From the NCBI GenBank assembly GCA_003833135.1, contig QZLH01000892.1, positions 1 to 59,761 on the forward strand: a stretch of 59,761 nt of DNA, written 5' to 3'. Below the pieces are notes generated by a model. That model was not told the origin of the DNA. It was given only the letters and a program-made list of their open reading frames with translations, and ran no database searches. The stretch's first letter is position 1. Each line of letters begins with the position of its first letter. This document shows positions 11,179 to 22,768 of the stretch, piece after piece. The translations under genes and the position numbers were made by a program. The stretch comes from Oehlia diaphana (lineage: Eukaryota > Glomeromycota > Glomeromycetes > Glomerales > Glomeraceae).

Positions 11179-12296
11179 AAATAATATTTTATTAATAAAA
11201 TATTTTAATTAAACTATTAACATATAACTGTAGTATTAAATATCAGTAGTGTAATTTATAAATTTTATTTAATAATATATATATAATAATATATATATTT
11301 ATATATTATTAAAATTAGCATTATATTTTTATTTTTAAAAAATTTTAATAAATATTATTATTTGAAAATAATTATATTTAATTAAAAGAAAATTAACTAA
11401 TAAGTAAAATTATATAATTTTATGTTTGTCCTTCTTTTTTATTAATTAAAATTAATTCTTATTATTTAATTTAAAAAGTTATAATTATAACTTTTGTTTT
11501 TTAATGTATATATAATTTTTTTAACTATAAATTTATATAATATTTTATAAAAATTATTTAATAAATTGAATTTATTTAAATATCATAATTTTATATTTAT
11601 TATTATAATTTTAAAAATTGTTAGTTATTTTAATATATATTACTATATGTAAAATTAAAATTATCAAGTAATTAAAATATTCAAAATAATTGTAATTTAA
11701 ATTCTTTTAAAAGTTAAAAAACTGGAATTATATAAATTTATAATTATATAATCTATATAATAAAAAATAATATTAGAATTCAAAATTAATTATTTTAATA
11801 TTTAATAATCTAATTTTAATTCTATTTAATTCAACTTATTAAAAGTAATTAAATAGTATATATTTTATGAGACCTGTTTATATTATCAACAATCATATTA
11901 TCAATAATTATTTTACAAATACTCATATTACTAACAATCATTTTACTAATAGATAATTTTACTGAAACTCATTTACTAATATTTATTTTAATATCAACAC
12001 TTATATTATTTATTAATATTTTACTATTCATTTCAGTTATAAAAATTAAAATATATATTTAATATAAAAGAATTTACCATAATATATAAAATAAAAAATT
12101 GATTAATACTAGTTATTAAATAAATAAAACATAAAAATAATATTAAAATTTTATAATAAAAAGTTATATTTATAGTTTAGACTTATTTATCAATTTAATT
12201 TAATATTAATAAATCAAAAAAATACCTATTGTATAATAATTTTTTTTTATAAAATTTTTAATTATAAAATAACTTTAATTAAAAATTTTTATATAT
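11179..12296. other. Extremely AT-rich spacer
   Basis: Almost entirely A and T with no coding potential. At 11877-12010 a loose repeat of ATTATCAACAATCAT/TTTTACTAATAC-like units recurs several times. Nothing else is recognisable. Confidence 0.4.
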
Positions 12297-13516
12297 ATAG
12301 GATTTCTTACAATTAGAATCCTGCTATAACATAAATCAGTCATAACTCTAATACTTATAATCCTAACAAATCATAATTCTGAAATTTCAAAATCCTGTAA
12401 TCATATTATTTCTAATACAACACCCTATTTTTTTTTCTTATTATTTTTTTATAAATGTAATATAATTGTAATTATTATTTTATAACGCTAATAAAAAGTA
12501 ATTAGAATTGCAAAAAATATGGTAAATGAAAAATTAATAATTAAAATTGCTTCAAATTTTATGAATTTGTTGCCAAATGTATTACTATTATAAATAAATT
12601 ATTAGCCTTTTATCTTATTTTTTTGTTTCAAACCTGATTGGAGACCGATTGGTAACTGATTGGCATTTTCACCAAATATCATCACCAATCAGACAGTTTG
12701 CTAACTTTTGATTTAGTGATCAGAAAAGGAATTGTTTCAACAAGATTTTTTTTACTAAAATTAAGGGTTAAGGCTAGTAAAAAAACTTTGATCTCAATTT
12801 TTCAATAAATAATAAATAAAAAAATGTCTAATTTTTTTAATAAAATTAGCATGGTATAAACTTTAATAATCATTCAATCTTTTAATGAACTGTAATTATT
12901 AATAGTTGATAAAAAATTAAATAAAATATAAGTAGCATATTTTTACTTTTATATTTACTTAATATCTCATCAAATTGATTTTTTAATTCAAAAGTAATAT
13001 ATTTAATCTATAAGAATCTGAAAATTCTTATACAGCATTCAATAACTAAGTAACAACCAAATTTTTTTAATAAATCAATTAATAATTTTTTTATTTTAAT
13101 CATACATGTTGATTGTTAATGATGACTAAGGGCAATATTAAATCTTTATTAACTTTTTTACCTTGCTTAAATTTTTAGTGGTTTTTTTTTTTGAAAAAAA
13201 AATCGATTGTGAGACAAGGAAATAATATAAAAAGCTGAAATTTTATACACTTAATATTAACACATTTGGCAACAAATCTGTAAAATTTCAATCCACTTTA
13301 TTGCAAAAATTAAATAACAATTAATATTTTTACTAATATGTAATGATTTTTTTTTAACACTTTGTAAATATTATTTAATTGTAAAAATTAATATTTCTTA
13401 ATAAGTGTCGGGATAATGAATGTCTGAATAAGAATGACGGGAATAATGTGATTACGGATTTGGGGTTATGATTTTGAGCATCAGGATTCTGATTGTCGGG
13501 ATTTGAACGGCTCCCC
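12297..13516. mobile_element. Putative non-coding TIR relic, same family as 9836-10340
   Basis: The left end 12299-12420 has repeated AATCCTG/CATAAT motifs. The right end 13405-13516, read in reverse, gives AAATCCCGACAATCAGAATC and further copies. The arrangement of degenerate motif arrays at both ends matches the shorter relic at 9836-10340. It has no coding sequence. The interior 12620-12730 contains a further small inverted repeat around CTGATTGG. Boundaries are approximate. Confidence 0.38.
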
Positions 13517-14736
13517 CACCGAATACCTAATACTTGCCAATATATAACAATTCAGGTAGTATTATATCAGCAACTTTTTGTTACCATTTAAAATATCTTA
13601 CATATGACAAGGTAAACTTTGTGGCCCCCCTTTCTATTATAATCTAGTCGGTGGTTGCATACAATACTTAAGCTATTGACATTCTTAAAATTAAATCAAA
13701 ACATAAGCTTCATATTTGTCTTGAGATCATGGTGTTCCTCTCTCGTTGATTGAAAGCCACAATTAATGAAGTGACAGCCACTCAGGATTTACCAAATAAT
13801 TGATCTTGGATGTATATACATGAAATTTCTATTTTAAACATTCATTTAAATTAGTACTCTATTAAGGCTCGGAAGTGTTTTATAAAAGAAAAAATTTATA
13901 CTTACAGAGTTCTTTTCAGAAATCATAATATGAAATTTCTTCAATAAAAACCATGCATGCTTGAAGTATAAAAACTTATAAGTATCAAACTAAACCATAT
14001 AATTACAATATAGTAACTGATCGTACCTTATCAATTGCGAAAATGAACTTACATTAATTTGCTTTTTTATATATTTATAATTACTAGTGAATAACATTGA
14101 GTAGGTTTTATGTAAGAGCGCACATCATCCAATACGAGAACATTAACTTCTCGTAAATAATTATTGACTAATCTCGCTTTTTGTAGCTTTATATTCTAAC
14201 TAATCAAGCAAAAATGATTATAGTTGAATTGAAAAAGATGCAAATTAGGAAATTCATTATCACACAAACCTGATGTTACCCTCTACTTAGCACATCAGCG
14301 GTCTGATTTATTTTAGTATCGATTTCGTGATCCTAAAGTATCTAATAGACATTAAAGTAATTTTTTGCAGAAATAAATAATATATATATATATATAAGAA
14401 ACTTCACCGATTAATCACAATATTAAATTAAAATGATCTCATCAACTTACCACGTTGATTATACATAGTGCGTATTGCCAATTTTTTACATTCCAAACTC
14501 TGCGGGAATATCCTATACAATAATTTTTTTCACATAACACCTTTCTTTTCTCTCTAAAAAAAATTCACACCTGAACAAATTCTTTTGATTGATTTTTGGT
14601 GTTTTTCCAAAAAGTGAGTGTCATATTATTATTTAATAAATAAATTATTACATCTATTATTTGAAACAACTTTCTTTAACCATGTTAAATAATTATAATT
14701 ACATTTTTTTTTTCCTACCATTCTATCTATTTTTTT
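13517..14736. other. Gene-free spacer downstream of TRAPPC2L
   Basis: Slightly less AT-rich than the preceding desert and without an open frame of interest. It contains a TA microsatellite at about 14379-14396. It lies on the 3' side of the minus-strand TRAPPC2L gene. Confidence 0.4.
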
Positions 14737-15519
14737 TTATGAATTAACAGCTTCATCAGAAGACAATGATCCAATAGCATCAATAGATGCAACAAATTTT
14801 TTACTAACAATGGATTTTTTTCCATCTAAATTATAAAATGGATTACAAACTTGGTTGATATATACATTATGAATTTTCTTAAATAACTATAATAAAAATA
14901 AATAAATAAATAAATAAATAAGAATATGTAAGATTATTGCATCAAGTTATAGTAAATTTTAATAAATACGTACATTTCTCATATCCGTATTCTTAATTAC
15001 AGCATCAGGAATCGAAAGAACAACCACAAATTTTACTTTAGTGTTTGTTACATATCCGTACCTAAACAAGAGAATTCGTCGTACATTAATTATCAATGAA
15101 CCTATTTCTCAAAAGGTAAATCTTAACTTACACAGCTAAATCTTCTAACGCATATAATAATCCAAGATAAGTATCAGCTGGTTCAGGTCCAGCGGCAGCT
15201 AATGATTCAAATATATATGATTTAGAACAAATCTATTTATTCTTTTTTTTTAAAAAAAAAAAATTTCCATCTCAAAATCTAACTAATTCAAACCTCTTTC
15301 ATCAATAACATCACAAGATGTATGAGCAATATAATGAAACTTTAAATCAGGATGAGATTTACTAAAATTTTTAATATATAATGGATTATTCTTGTGAAAA
15401 TTAGAAAAATATTAATATTTAAATAATAATGACAAGGTTTTAGAACAGATAAAGTTAAATTTTTATTCGGTTACCTGTTTACCGATTATAGCAATGGACT
15501 GTATTTTTATATTACTCAT
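14737..15519 (-). CDS. TRAPPC2L: TRAPP complex subunit 2-like (TRAPPC2L / Tca17), 5 exons
   Basis: I assembled five small exons on the minus strand: 15475-15519, 15294-15390, 15132-15198, 14974-15061 and 14737-14886. The phases join exactly to 148 residues. The protein starts MSNIKIQSIAIIGKQ, then NNPLYIKNF and LKFHYIAHTSCDVIDER. The middle reads [29 protein letters not shown], cited here in parts: [13 protein letters not shown] and [15 protein letters not shown]. The end contains MRNLFKKIHNVYINQVCNPF. These match the sedlin-like fold of TRAPPC2L/Tca17, an assembly and regulatory subunit of TRAPP complexes, the Rab/Ypt exchange factors for ER-Golgi and Golgi traffic. No exon exceeds 50 codons, so the gene is invisible to simple frame scanning. 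The exon 2-3 join (acceptor at CATTAG before CTGCC) was chosen because it is the only one that keeps the frame. Confidence 0.9.
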
Positions 15520-16385
15520 TTTATAACTTATAACGTAAAAAAGTAGAAGAAAAGAAGAAGAGGTCTCGAAAAACAATTCAAGTATTAGGTACTTATTATT
15601 GGGTTCGTGCAATGCACATGATTTATGTAACCTGATACTGATCTAACTTTAATCTAACCTTAAGTATTTTTGGGATGTGATCATCGTATATCATAAAAAT
15701 CTCGATTTAATCTATTCTTGTATTGTCCGAGGTTGGACCAAATAAATGAATATGTTTCTCAAGTAAGTAAAAAATCATTATGGAAGTTATACAATTAATT
15801 ACGTATAGTTTTGTGAAATGTTTTTTTTTTAAAATAAATTAACTAATAAAAATGTTTCATGTAAAATTTACTGAAACTGATACTGAAAATATCAGTTCAG
15901 TAAATTAGTTTGGTAAATTGCAAAACTGATACAGAAACTGAAGTTACCGAAACTGATTGGTAGTTAGTTATAGAATAAATTGAATAAATTACTTTATATT
16001 TTCGAAATGTTGGTGGTCTATAGTTAGGAAAAAAAAAAAAATTTTTTTTTTTTCCCTCAACCAATTTTTAAAGATTTAATAATCTTATTGGTATTGCTTG
16101 CCTTTATTTAGAAATGGATGGCGTATTAAAAGTGAAATTTTATTTGCAGCCGAGGTTGAACTAATGTTGAACATCTGCAGATCACTCTGGTGACATGACG
16201 AAATAACTGATAATTATTAAATCTTGGACTGATGAATTTTTACAGAAACTAGTAATGTATTATTAAAAAAGATAATAGGTTTTCGTTATAGAATTTGTTT
16301 TAAAAATTTAAAATCTTTTGACAATATGTTGTAATGAATCTAAATATGAGCGTCAACAATAAAGTTTAGATTCCAATAGTTTAAC
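15520..16385. other. Spacer upstream of TRAPPC2L
   Basis: Promoter side of TRAPPC2L. An array of related short motifs at 15868-15965 (GAAACTGATACTGAAAATATC and shorter ACTGA variants) looks like a degraded simple repeat or transposon end. No gene is seen. Confidence 0.4.
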
Positions 16386-16480
16386 CAATGAGATACGAAG
16401 ATTACTCCACCGGTATAAAAAAAAGTATAAAAAAGTATAAAAAAGTATAAAATCGGTGTATACGTCATACACAATGAGAT
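16386..16480. repeat. Direct repeats CAATGAGAT bracketing a small AAGTATAAAA array
   Basis: CAATGAGAT occurs at 16386-16394 and again at 16472-16480. Between them lie CCACCGGTATA, four units of AAAAAAGTATA, and an inverse-like ATCGGTGTATAC. This could be a tiny element with its own target duplication next to the MITE at 16481-16625, which uses the same nonamer. Confidence 0.45.
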
Positions 16481-16625
16481 GCAAAAATTACCTTCTTGAC
16501 CCGTCTCACCTAATCAACACTGCATAAATCATCGCACCCCACTGACCCCCTTGCTATAAAATATTTATTTATATTATGCAGAGGGGTGATGATATGGTTA
16601 CACGGGTCAAGAAGGTAATTTTTGC
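16481..16625. mobile_element. 145-bp MITE with 9-bp TSD (Mutator-like)
   Basis: Near-perfect terminal inverted repeats begin GCAAAAATTACCTTCTTGAC at the left and occur in inverse at the right end. The element is flanked on both sides by the identical nonamer CAATGAGAT (16472-16480 and 16626-16634). A 9-bp duplication and non-coding interior fit a Mutator-type MITE. The open frame 16576-16776 that runs across its right end is therefore not a gene. Confidence 0.8.
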
Positions 16626-17196
16626 CAATGAGATAAGCCTGTTAATCCATGGGAATCTAATAAATAACTCCTTAGACCCCCAAGACATCGGTGAATATTT
16701 CATTGATACCCATGGAATAACAAGTATATATATATTTAGAAATTGGATGATAAGTAAAAAAGATATTGTCTGTTAAAAAGGATTTAGAGTTAAATTTTTA
16801 TAATAAATTAATCTATAAAGTTAAAAAACATGATTATTATGTAAAATGATGCCAATTGCTCCTTGAAGATTCTAATAAATATGATTATTAAATAAAGAAT
16901 TAGTTTATAAATGCTTACAAAGACGGATGTTGCGATACAAAAATTAAGTTTTTTTAAAATAGATAATCTAGAAAAATTATTCGTTGTGAAACGTACCGTT
17001 ACATTTTTTAATATTTTTTCCGAATCCGTGAATGCTAAATATTATAAATATTACATCACTAATTCGACATTTAGGTTATGCAAGCCATTCAAAATGTTGT
17101 TTGTTACAAATCATGGAACACAAATTTATTTAGGGTTCCCCGAATCAATTGGTATTTATATTCATGTAATTTCATTAAATTTACTAAAAAAAAAAC
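16626..17196. other. Spacer upstream of methyltransferase gene
   Basis: AT-rich leader region. An open frame at 16911-17216 (101 codons) overlaps the methyltransferase start out of frame and shows no domain, so it is regarded as chance. Confidence 0.4.
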
Positions 17197-18337
17197 ATGG
17201 GAAAAAAATTTTCTAAATTATCGCAATCTTCCTCCAATGATAACGAAAATGAATTAGAAAGATCAAATGTACCAAAACTTTTTAAATACGTTGATGGAAA
17301 AAGATATCATAATGTAACAAATTTAAGATATCATTTACCAAATGATGGTGATGAGTTCGATAGATTACAAATGCAACATTATTTAACGAGATATATTTGG
17401 CAATCAAATTTTTCCGCTCCTGTACATGAATTATTAAGGAATGGTGGTGAAGATATCAGGGTTCTTGATGTTGGGTAAATAATATAAACATATACTGTAA
17501 ATACAAATATATATATATGTGTATGTATGTATATATGTATGTATATATAGCGTAAAATTAATTATATTTTATTTCTCTACTTTTAACCTTGATAGTTGTG
17601 GACCAGGAACGTGGATTTTAGAAATGTCATCCGATTATCCTCAAACGGGAATGTTTCATGGCATAGATATTGCACCTATATTTCCTGATACAATTAAACC
17701 ATTTAATGCAACATTTTCTATACAAAATGCATTGGAAGGTTTAAATTTTCCAGATAATCATTTTGATTATGTTTATATGAGATTCCTTACAGCAGCATTT
17801 TCAACTGAACAATGGGAAACTATTGTTATACCTGAACTTGTTCGTGTAACAAAAAATGGCGGCTATATAGAAATTATGGAATGGGATGTAAAAATTTATG
17901 GACAAGGACCAATTGCTAAAAGATTAATGGATTCGTGTAACTATCAAAGTTTTATTTATTTATTTATTTATTTAATGAATTATAATTTAACAAAAGAAAA
18001 TTTTTATTTTTTTTATATAGTTTTATCAGATTTAAGATCTCGTGGTATAAATGATTATATTGTAGAAGTTATACCAGAATTTATGGAAAAAATAAATCAA
18101 TTAACAAATATTGAACATGAAACTTGTGCCAATCCACAAGGTCTTTATGGTGGACAACTTGGTAAACTAGCTTTAGATAATGGTATAAGCATATTTCGTA
18201 CATATAAACCAAAATTTTCTAAAGAATATAATATGTCATCAGATGAATATGATAAATTAATAGAAGATTTCATTAAAGAAATGGACATTTATAAACCTCA
18301 TAATATAACTCATAGATTTTGGGCTAAGAAAATTTAA
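17197..18337 (+). CDS. SAM-dependent methyltransferase, myristoylation-type N-terminus (3 exons)
   Basis: Exons 17197-17474, 17596-17936 and 18021-18337 join in phase to 311 residues. Class I methyltransferase motifs are clear. Motif I crosses the first splice (VLDVG + CGPGTWILEM). Next come the acidic site HGIDIAPIFP, the post-II segment FPDNHFDYVYMRFL and RVTKNGGYIEIMEWD. The later part contains NPQGLYGGQLGKLALDNG and ends HRFWAKKI. The fold resembles the UbiE/LaeA-like group of fungal methyltransferases; the substrate is unknown. The N-terminus MGKKFSKLSQ has Gly2, Ser6 and Lys7, a strong N-myristoylation pattern like that of neuronal calcium sensors, so I infer membrane association. Residues 10-24 are a polar Ser/Asn/Glu linker. 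The start was chosen because it gives this motif. Intron 1 contains a TATG repeat. Confidence 0.87.
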
Positions 18338-19727
18338 TTTAAAAAATAATTATGGTATTTTGTTTTAAAAGATCTTTATAAACATTACCTTATTTGGGTT
18401 TTTTAAAATAAAAAAAAACGCGAAAAAAGAACATCCAATCAAAATTATTTTACACACCTGGTTAAGTAACTAGGTGTGATTGGATAAAACTAACCTGACT
18501 AGTTACACAGAATTAATTAATATTACTGCGGGGTATGAATAATAATAAATGGATAAATGTACTTAATGCACACTATCATTAAATCGATGCATCCCTTTTT
18601 ATACTTTTTGTACCTTTTTATAAAGTTAATATGGAAACTATAAATTAAAACTTGTTCATAATCAGAAGATTACCTTGTATATAAAAGTATTATAAATGTA
18701 ACGCCTAAAATAATCTTATAAAGTATTAATTAAAAAATGCACATGTGCTTTAATTAATAATATGCGCCATTTTTACATATTTAATTCATCCCAAGTGAAA
18801 TGAAAAAAGTTTTCTTTGAAAATTAATGATTTTAACTTAATGGGAATTATTTTTTTTTTTTTGACTTTATTTATTTATTTGCGTATTTTAACAGTGTAAT
18901 TTACTTTTCATTTTGATAAGGAGGAAAAAAAGAAGTTGTAACAGGGATTTTTTTCGTAAAAGATCTACTTTATCTAATTTATATTATCCCGAATTTTCAT
19001 TTTTTCACATCAAAAAGGATATTTACGATTTATAATAATTCACGTGAAAAACGTGTAAGTTTGCATTTCAAAAGGGTCACCTTACGATAATGTATAAATG
19101 TGGGTATACCTCCACTTTCGATGTGATAAAAGTACAATAGGAATTTTAGAATTCTTTTATATATATATGATTCTTTTTTTGATGATAACAATAAAATATA
19201 TTTTCGTAATCCACAAAAATGTTAAAAAGTATAATATAACCCTTATTTAATAACCTTTATTAAGCTCGTATATTAGACTTATTTTAGTATAAACTTTTAA
19301 AGGACAATAAAAATTTTTTCGTTTCTTCTCACTGTAAAATAATCAAAAAAAAAAATATATATATATATTTATTTAGCATATTCAAATTGGAAACTTTTTT
19401 TTTTTTTTTTAAAGTTCTTATAAAAAAAACCAAAGCATTTTCCATTGTTTGGAAACAAGTTTTTTTTAAACGCCCACATATCTCACAATTACTTTATATG
19501 TAAATTGGATAAAAAAATTTTTTTTTTCGGCGCATATTCTTCCATTTAAGTTTGGCACGAGGCAAAGAATTGTGTTAAATTGTTTAATCGTTATAGTATA
19601 AGTTGTATTATATCATCAACGAAAGTTCTATGCAAAAGGATATATAAGAAGTACTCCTCCTTGATATTTTTTTTTTTGTTTTTAACAAAAAAAAAAAATT
19701 TTTATTATATTTTCTTTTTTTTTTCAA
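18338..19727. other. Intergenic spacer with candidate TATA box
   Basis: Non-coding. A hairpin CACACCT/AGGTGTG lies at 18453-18478. Long T and A tracts follow at 18850-18862, 19400-19412 and 19668-19725. A TATATAAG at 19641-19648 lies about 80 bases before the ATG of the next gene and is a plausible TATA box. Confidence 0.45.
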
Positions 19728-21089
19728 ATGGAAATGATTAAATGCAAATGTGTAGAATGCACAACATCACGTGTAATGGACTTAGATTTTAAGAGAGATT
19801 TACAACATCTTGTTCTCACGTTATGTCGTATTTTATTTAATAATATTCAAGAAAAAATATCTTATAGGAATTCACAATCATTATGTCAAAAAATGTATCA
19901 TGGAGATATTAGTTGTATTGACGATTTACACCCATTTGTTAAAATATTTAAGATGGCAAATTATTTACAATTTAGAACGGTATCTTTTAATAATTCAACA
20001 ACAAAGATTATATTTAACTATCAATGGGATTTACAAGATCAAGATTTGAATTTAAATAATTTAATTGAAATATCAAAATTTTATTATCAAAGTTTTTTGT
20101 CTTTTTTTTATAAAATTGACAGATGGAGACGTTTATCTTTGAAAAGTTTAACGAATTCTTTGATATTATCAAGAATCGAACATTTTATTCCCGGATTTAA
20201 ATATCTTTACGATTTTCATTGGATTTCAGATTCATCAAATTCGTCATCAAATTCTCTAAATTCTTCGTCTGTTTTTTCTTCTTTAAATTATCTTACCTCT
20301 GATTATGATCCTAATGTATTCTTTTTGGCTTCGGATTTTGGTGTATGCATCGTTGTAATTGTTAAAAATTACTATCGAGATTCTATTTATAAATCTCCAC
20401 AAGATTTAAATGAAGAATTTAACGAATATATTGATTTAGTTAATAATTACAAAAAATATGCTACGGAAAGACATGAAAATAAATTATTGACGGTTATCGG
20501 TGCTACTTTTACTGAAGATCCAAATTGTATTTATCCTGTTGAATTTGTGGATGAAATTGATCGTTCGATCGCAAATGCTGTTCAATCATACTCTAATTCA
20601 ACTTCTTCATCTTCAACACTTGGGATTTATCAAGGTAACATATATGTACAGTATATATATGTATATATATATATATATATATAATTTTATTTAATTCAAT
20701 GCCCGTTTTCATTTCTTTTTTTTTCGTATCACAGCTCCTCGACAAGAGCCTGCAAGGACATATGAAGCTAACAAAGAAATATACGGTCAATCATGGGATC
20801 ATCATCCCGAATTAACTCAAAAGGGTATATTATAATCGAGAAACACAATTAGTTGTGTTTTCACATATTATAAGTTCTAAAATTTCTCCTTTTTTATGCA
20901 GGTTTTACACAATTGATGAAAATGCCATTAAATCCTGGAAAAAGTGCGCCAATTGTTGGTGTAGATTGGGGATACTATCAACAAGATAATGATTTTGAAC
21001 AAAATGATTATTTTAATCAAGATTATAATAATTATAATAATTATAATTATAATTCTTATTATGATTATACTTATCAAAATTATAATTAA
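19728..21089 (+). CDS. CxCxxC family protein with prion-like Asn/Tyr tail (3 exons)
   Basis: Exons 19728-20634, 20735-20824 and 20902-21089 join in phase to 394 residues. It is a paralogue of the genes at 43055 and 44410. Shared features are an N-terminal C-x-C-x2-C (MIKCKCVEC), an aromatic helix region (FYYQSFLSFFYKIDRWRRL), HFIPGFKYLYDFHW, FFLASDFGVCIVVIVK and LLTVIGATFTEDPN. In the family consensus the segment near FxASDxGxxxVxxxK resembles the core strand of a PD-(D/E)XK nuclease, but here the acidic residue is lost, so activity is unlikely. Exon 2 encodes a polar linker. Exon 3 ends in about 35 residues made mostly of Asn, Tyr, Asp and Gln, a prion-like low-complexity tail. A membrane helix like that of the 43055 paralogue is absent. 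Function unknown. Confidence 0.82.
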
Positions 21090-22129
21090 TTTTCTTTCTT
21101 TTCTTTTTTTTTTCAACATAAAAAGAAAGAAATTTTAATTATAATTTTTTTATCATTACTATTATTATTATATTATTTTGTATAGACTTTGATTTAACAA
21201 TTACATACATATATAGAATATTTTATTTTTACATATTTTATTTTGTTTTATTTATTTATTTATTTATTATTTATTTTGTAAATTAATTTTTTTAAATGAA
21301 CTTGATCAAATTACGACTTGAAAACAAATAACAAAACACATTCTGATTGGACGTATCAATTGCCGCAGTATTATTAAACGTACAACAGAGAAGCAAGATC
21401 CACACGATAACCATTTATTCGATTATCCATATGGACAGATTAACCTATCTATCAAATGATGACCTATGCAGTAGGAATTCTTTGTTTATTTTGTAAGATT
21501 ATTTTTATTTAATTAACAAGGAGTCTTAGTATGTTTAGTACTAATCTCATATCCTACTACGTAATATTATCTCGGGTACATTCAAAATCACATGACTTAA
21601 TTTTAATTCGTCACGTGTTCTTCACCCATAGTAAATCATTTACCGTATAAGAATAGTTTAAACAATCCATTATTGGTACCGTATATAAAAATATTGGTTA
21701 ATAAATGGTAAGATTTTAATTTATACATGAAGCAAATAATTTATTCAAGATTTCTGGTAATATAATATTTATTTTACAAAAATAAGTAATTTAGTTAATA
21801 TAATATTATAGTTTTTTTTTAGTTTTAAGATCTTAATTTATAGTACTTTATTAGTATAATAATATATATATATTATAAATATAACCAAAATATTAATATA
21901 TCATCATTTTAAATAGTATATTTAACTATATGAATATTTTACATATAATTCTTCTGTAATTTAGAATGTTTAATTTGTATTAGATATAATAATAGAATTT
22001 ATTACTTTTTACTTGTAAAATATCTTAGATATTAATATAGAGTAGTAAATATTTTTAATTACAATTTAAAATAAAATATTAAATACAAATAATTATTTTT
22101 TTAAATTTAGACAAATTAATGAGTTTTTC
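21090..22129. other. Intergenic spacer
   Basis: The 3' flank of the CxCxxC gene (TTTA repeats near 21240-21270) followed by very AT-rich DNA. No gene is seen. The 5' end of the LINE relic probably lies near its right edge. Confidence 0.4.
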
Positions 22130-22294
22130 TTTAACTGGTCTAAACGGAAAATATAACAAAACAATGGAAAATAGTAAACTATTCAATCCAACTGAAATGA
22201 TAAACAAAAACATGAAAGTTACATAAAAAACAAAAACAAGAAAGGAAAATCCCAACAATTCCCCAATTCCCCTAAGAACATTCAGAACAATGAC

Positions 22295-22479
22295 ATGTCT
22301 TACATGCAAGACATGAACATTAAACACTCACAACAGGATGAACTCAACATCTACAACAATACTAGTGTTACTAACGTATTCAACCTAACGTTTATAGGAC
22401 ACAATATTAATGGACTCAGACCTGACTACTTTAAGCTTAATACTTTTATAAACTATTGTGCAAATAAAGGAGCTGACAT
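22295..22479 (+). pseudogene. LINE endonuclease, N-terminal fragment
   Basis: Reads NVFNLTFIGHNINGLRPDYF and then NYCANKGADI, the first conserved Asn-containing motif of AP-type endonucleases (EEP fold) in non-LTR elements. It breaks at the MITE inserted at 22480. When the MITE and the hAT element are skipped, the frame continues as GADIIGICKINKTK in the piece at 29112, which matches the expected next motif of the enzyme. Confidence 0.7.
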
Positions 22480-22768
22480 AAAATCCCGAATATTACTAAA
22501 GCAACTCAGATTCTGTATAATTAAAATTTTAAAATGCATTATCTCAATCAATATTACACCTAAAAAATAAATTAAATATCAAAATGTTCATCTTATTGAA
22601 ACGAATCTAACAAGCCCAAGATCATTAAAATCTAATTACTAGCTAGATTCTAAGATAGCAAAATTTGAGTTTAAAATTTACATATAACTTTATATATTTG
22701 GAACAGAAATTAATTATAAGATTTATACAAATTCAGATCTGAGTTTTTTTAGTAATGTTTGGAGTTCT
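22480..22768. mobile_element. 289-bp MITE with 8-bp TSD GCTGACAT
   Basis: Flanked by identical octamers GCTGACAT (22472-22479, 22769-22776). The ends are inverted copies over about 45 bases: left TATTACTAAAGCAACTCAGA; right, read in reverse, CATTACTAAAAAAACTCAGA. No coding sequence. The 8-bp duplication suggests hAT-type mobilisation. It interrupts the LINE endonuclease frame exactly at the codons for Ala-Asp-Ile. Confidence 0.85.

Noticed and set aside
16576..17216. Open frames before the methyltransferase
   Set aside because: The first runs out of a MITE with a proven target duplication. The second overlaps the methyltransferase start in another frame and shows no domain.
20593..21119. Minus-strand frames rich in Ile and Tyr
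   Set aside because: Shadows of TA microsatellites and of the Asn/Tyr-coding exon of the CxCxxC gene.
22079..22327. 82-codon hydrophobic frame on the minus strand
   Set aside because: Antisense to the LINE start; hydrophobicity follows from base composition.
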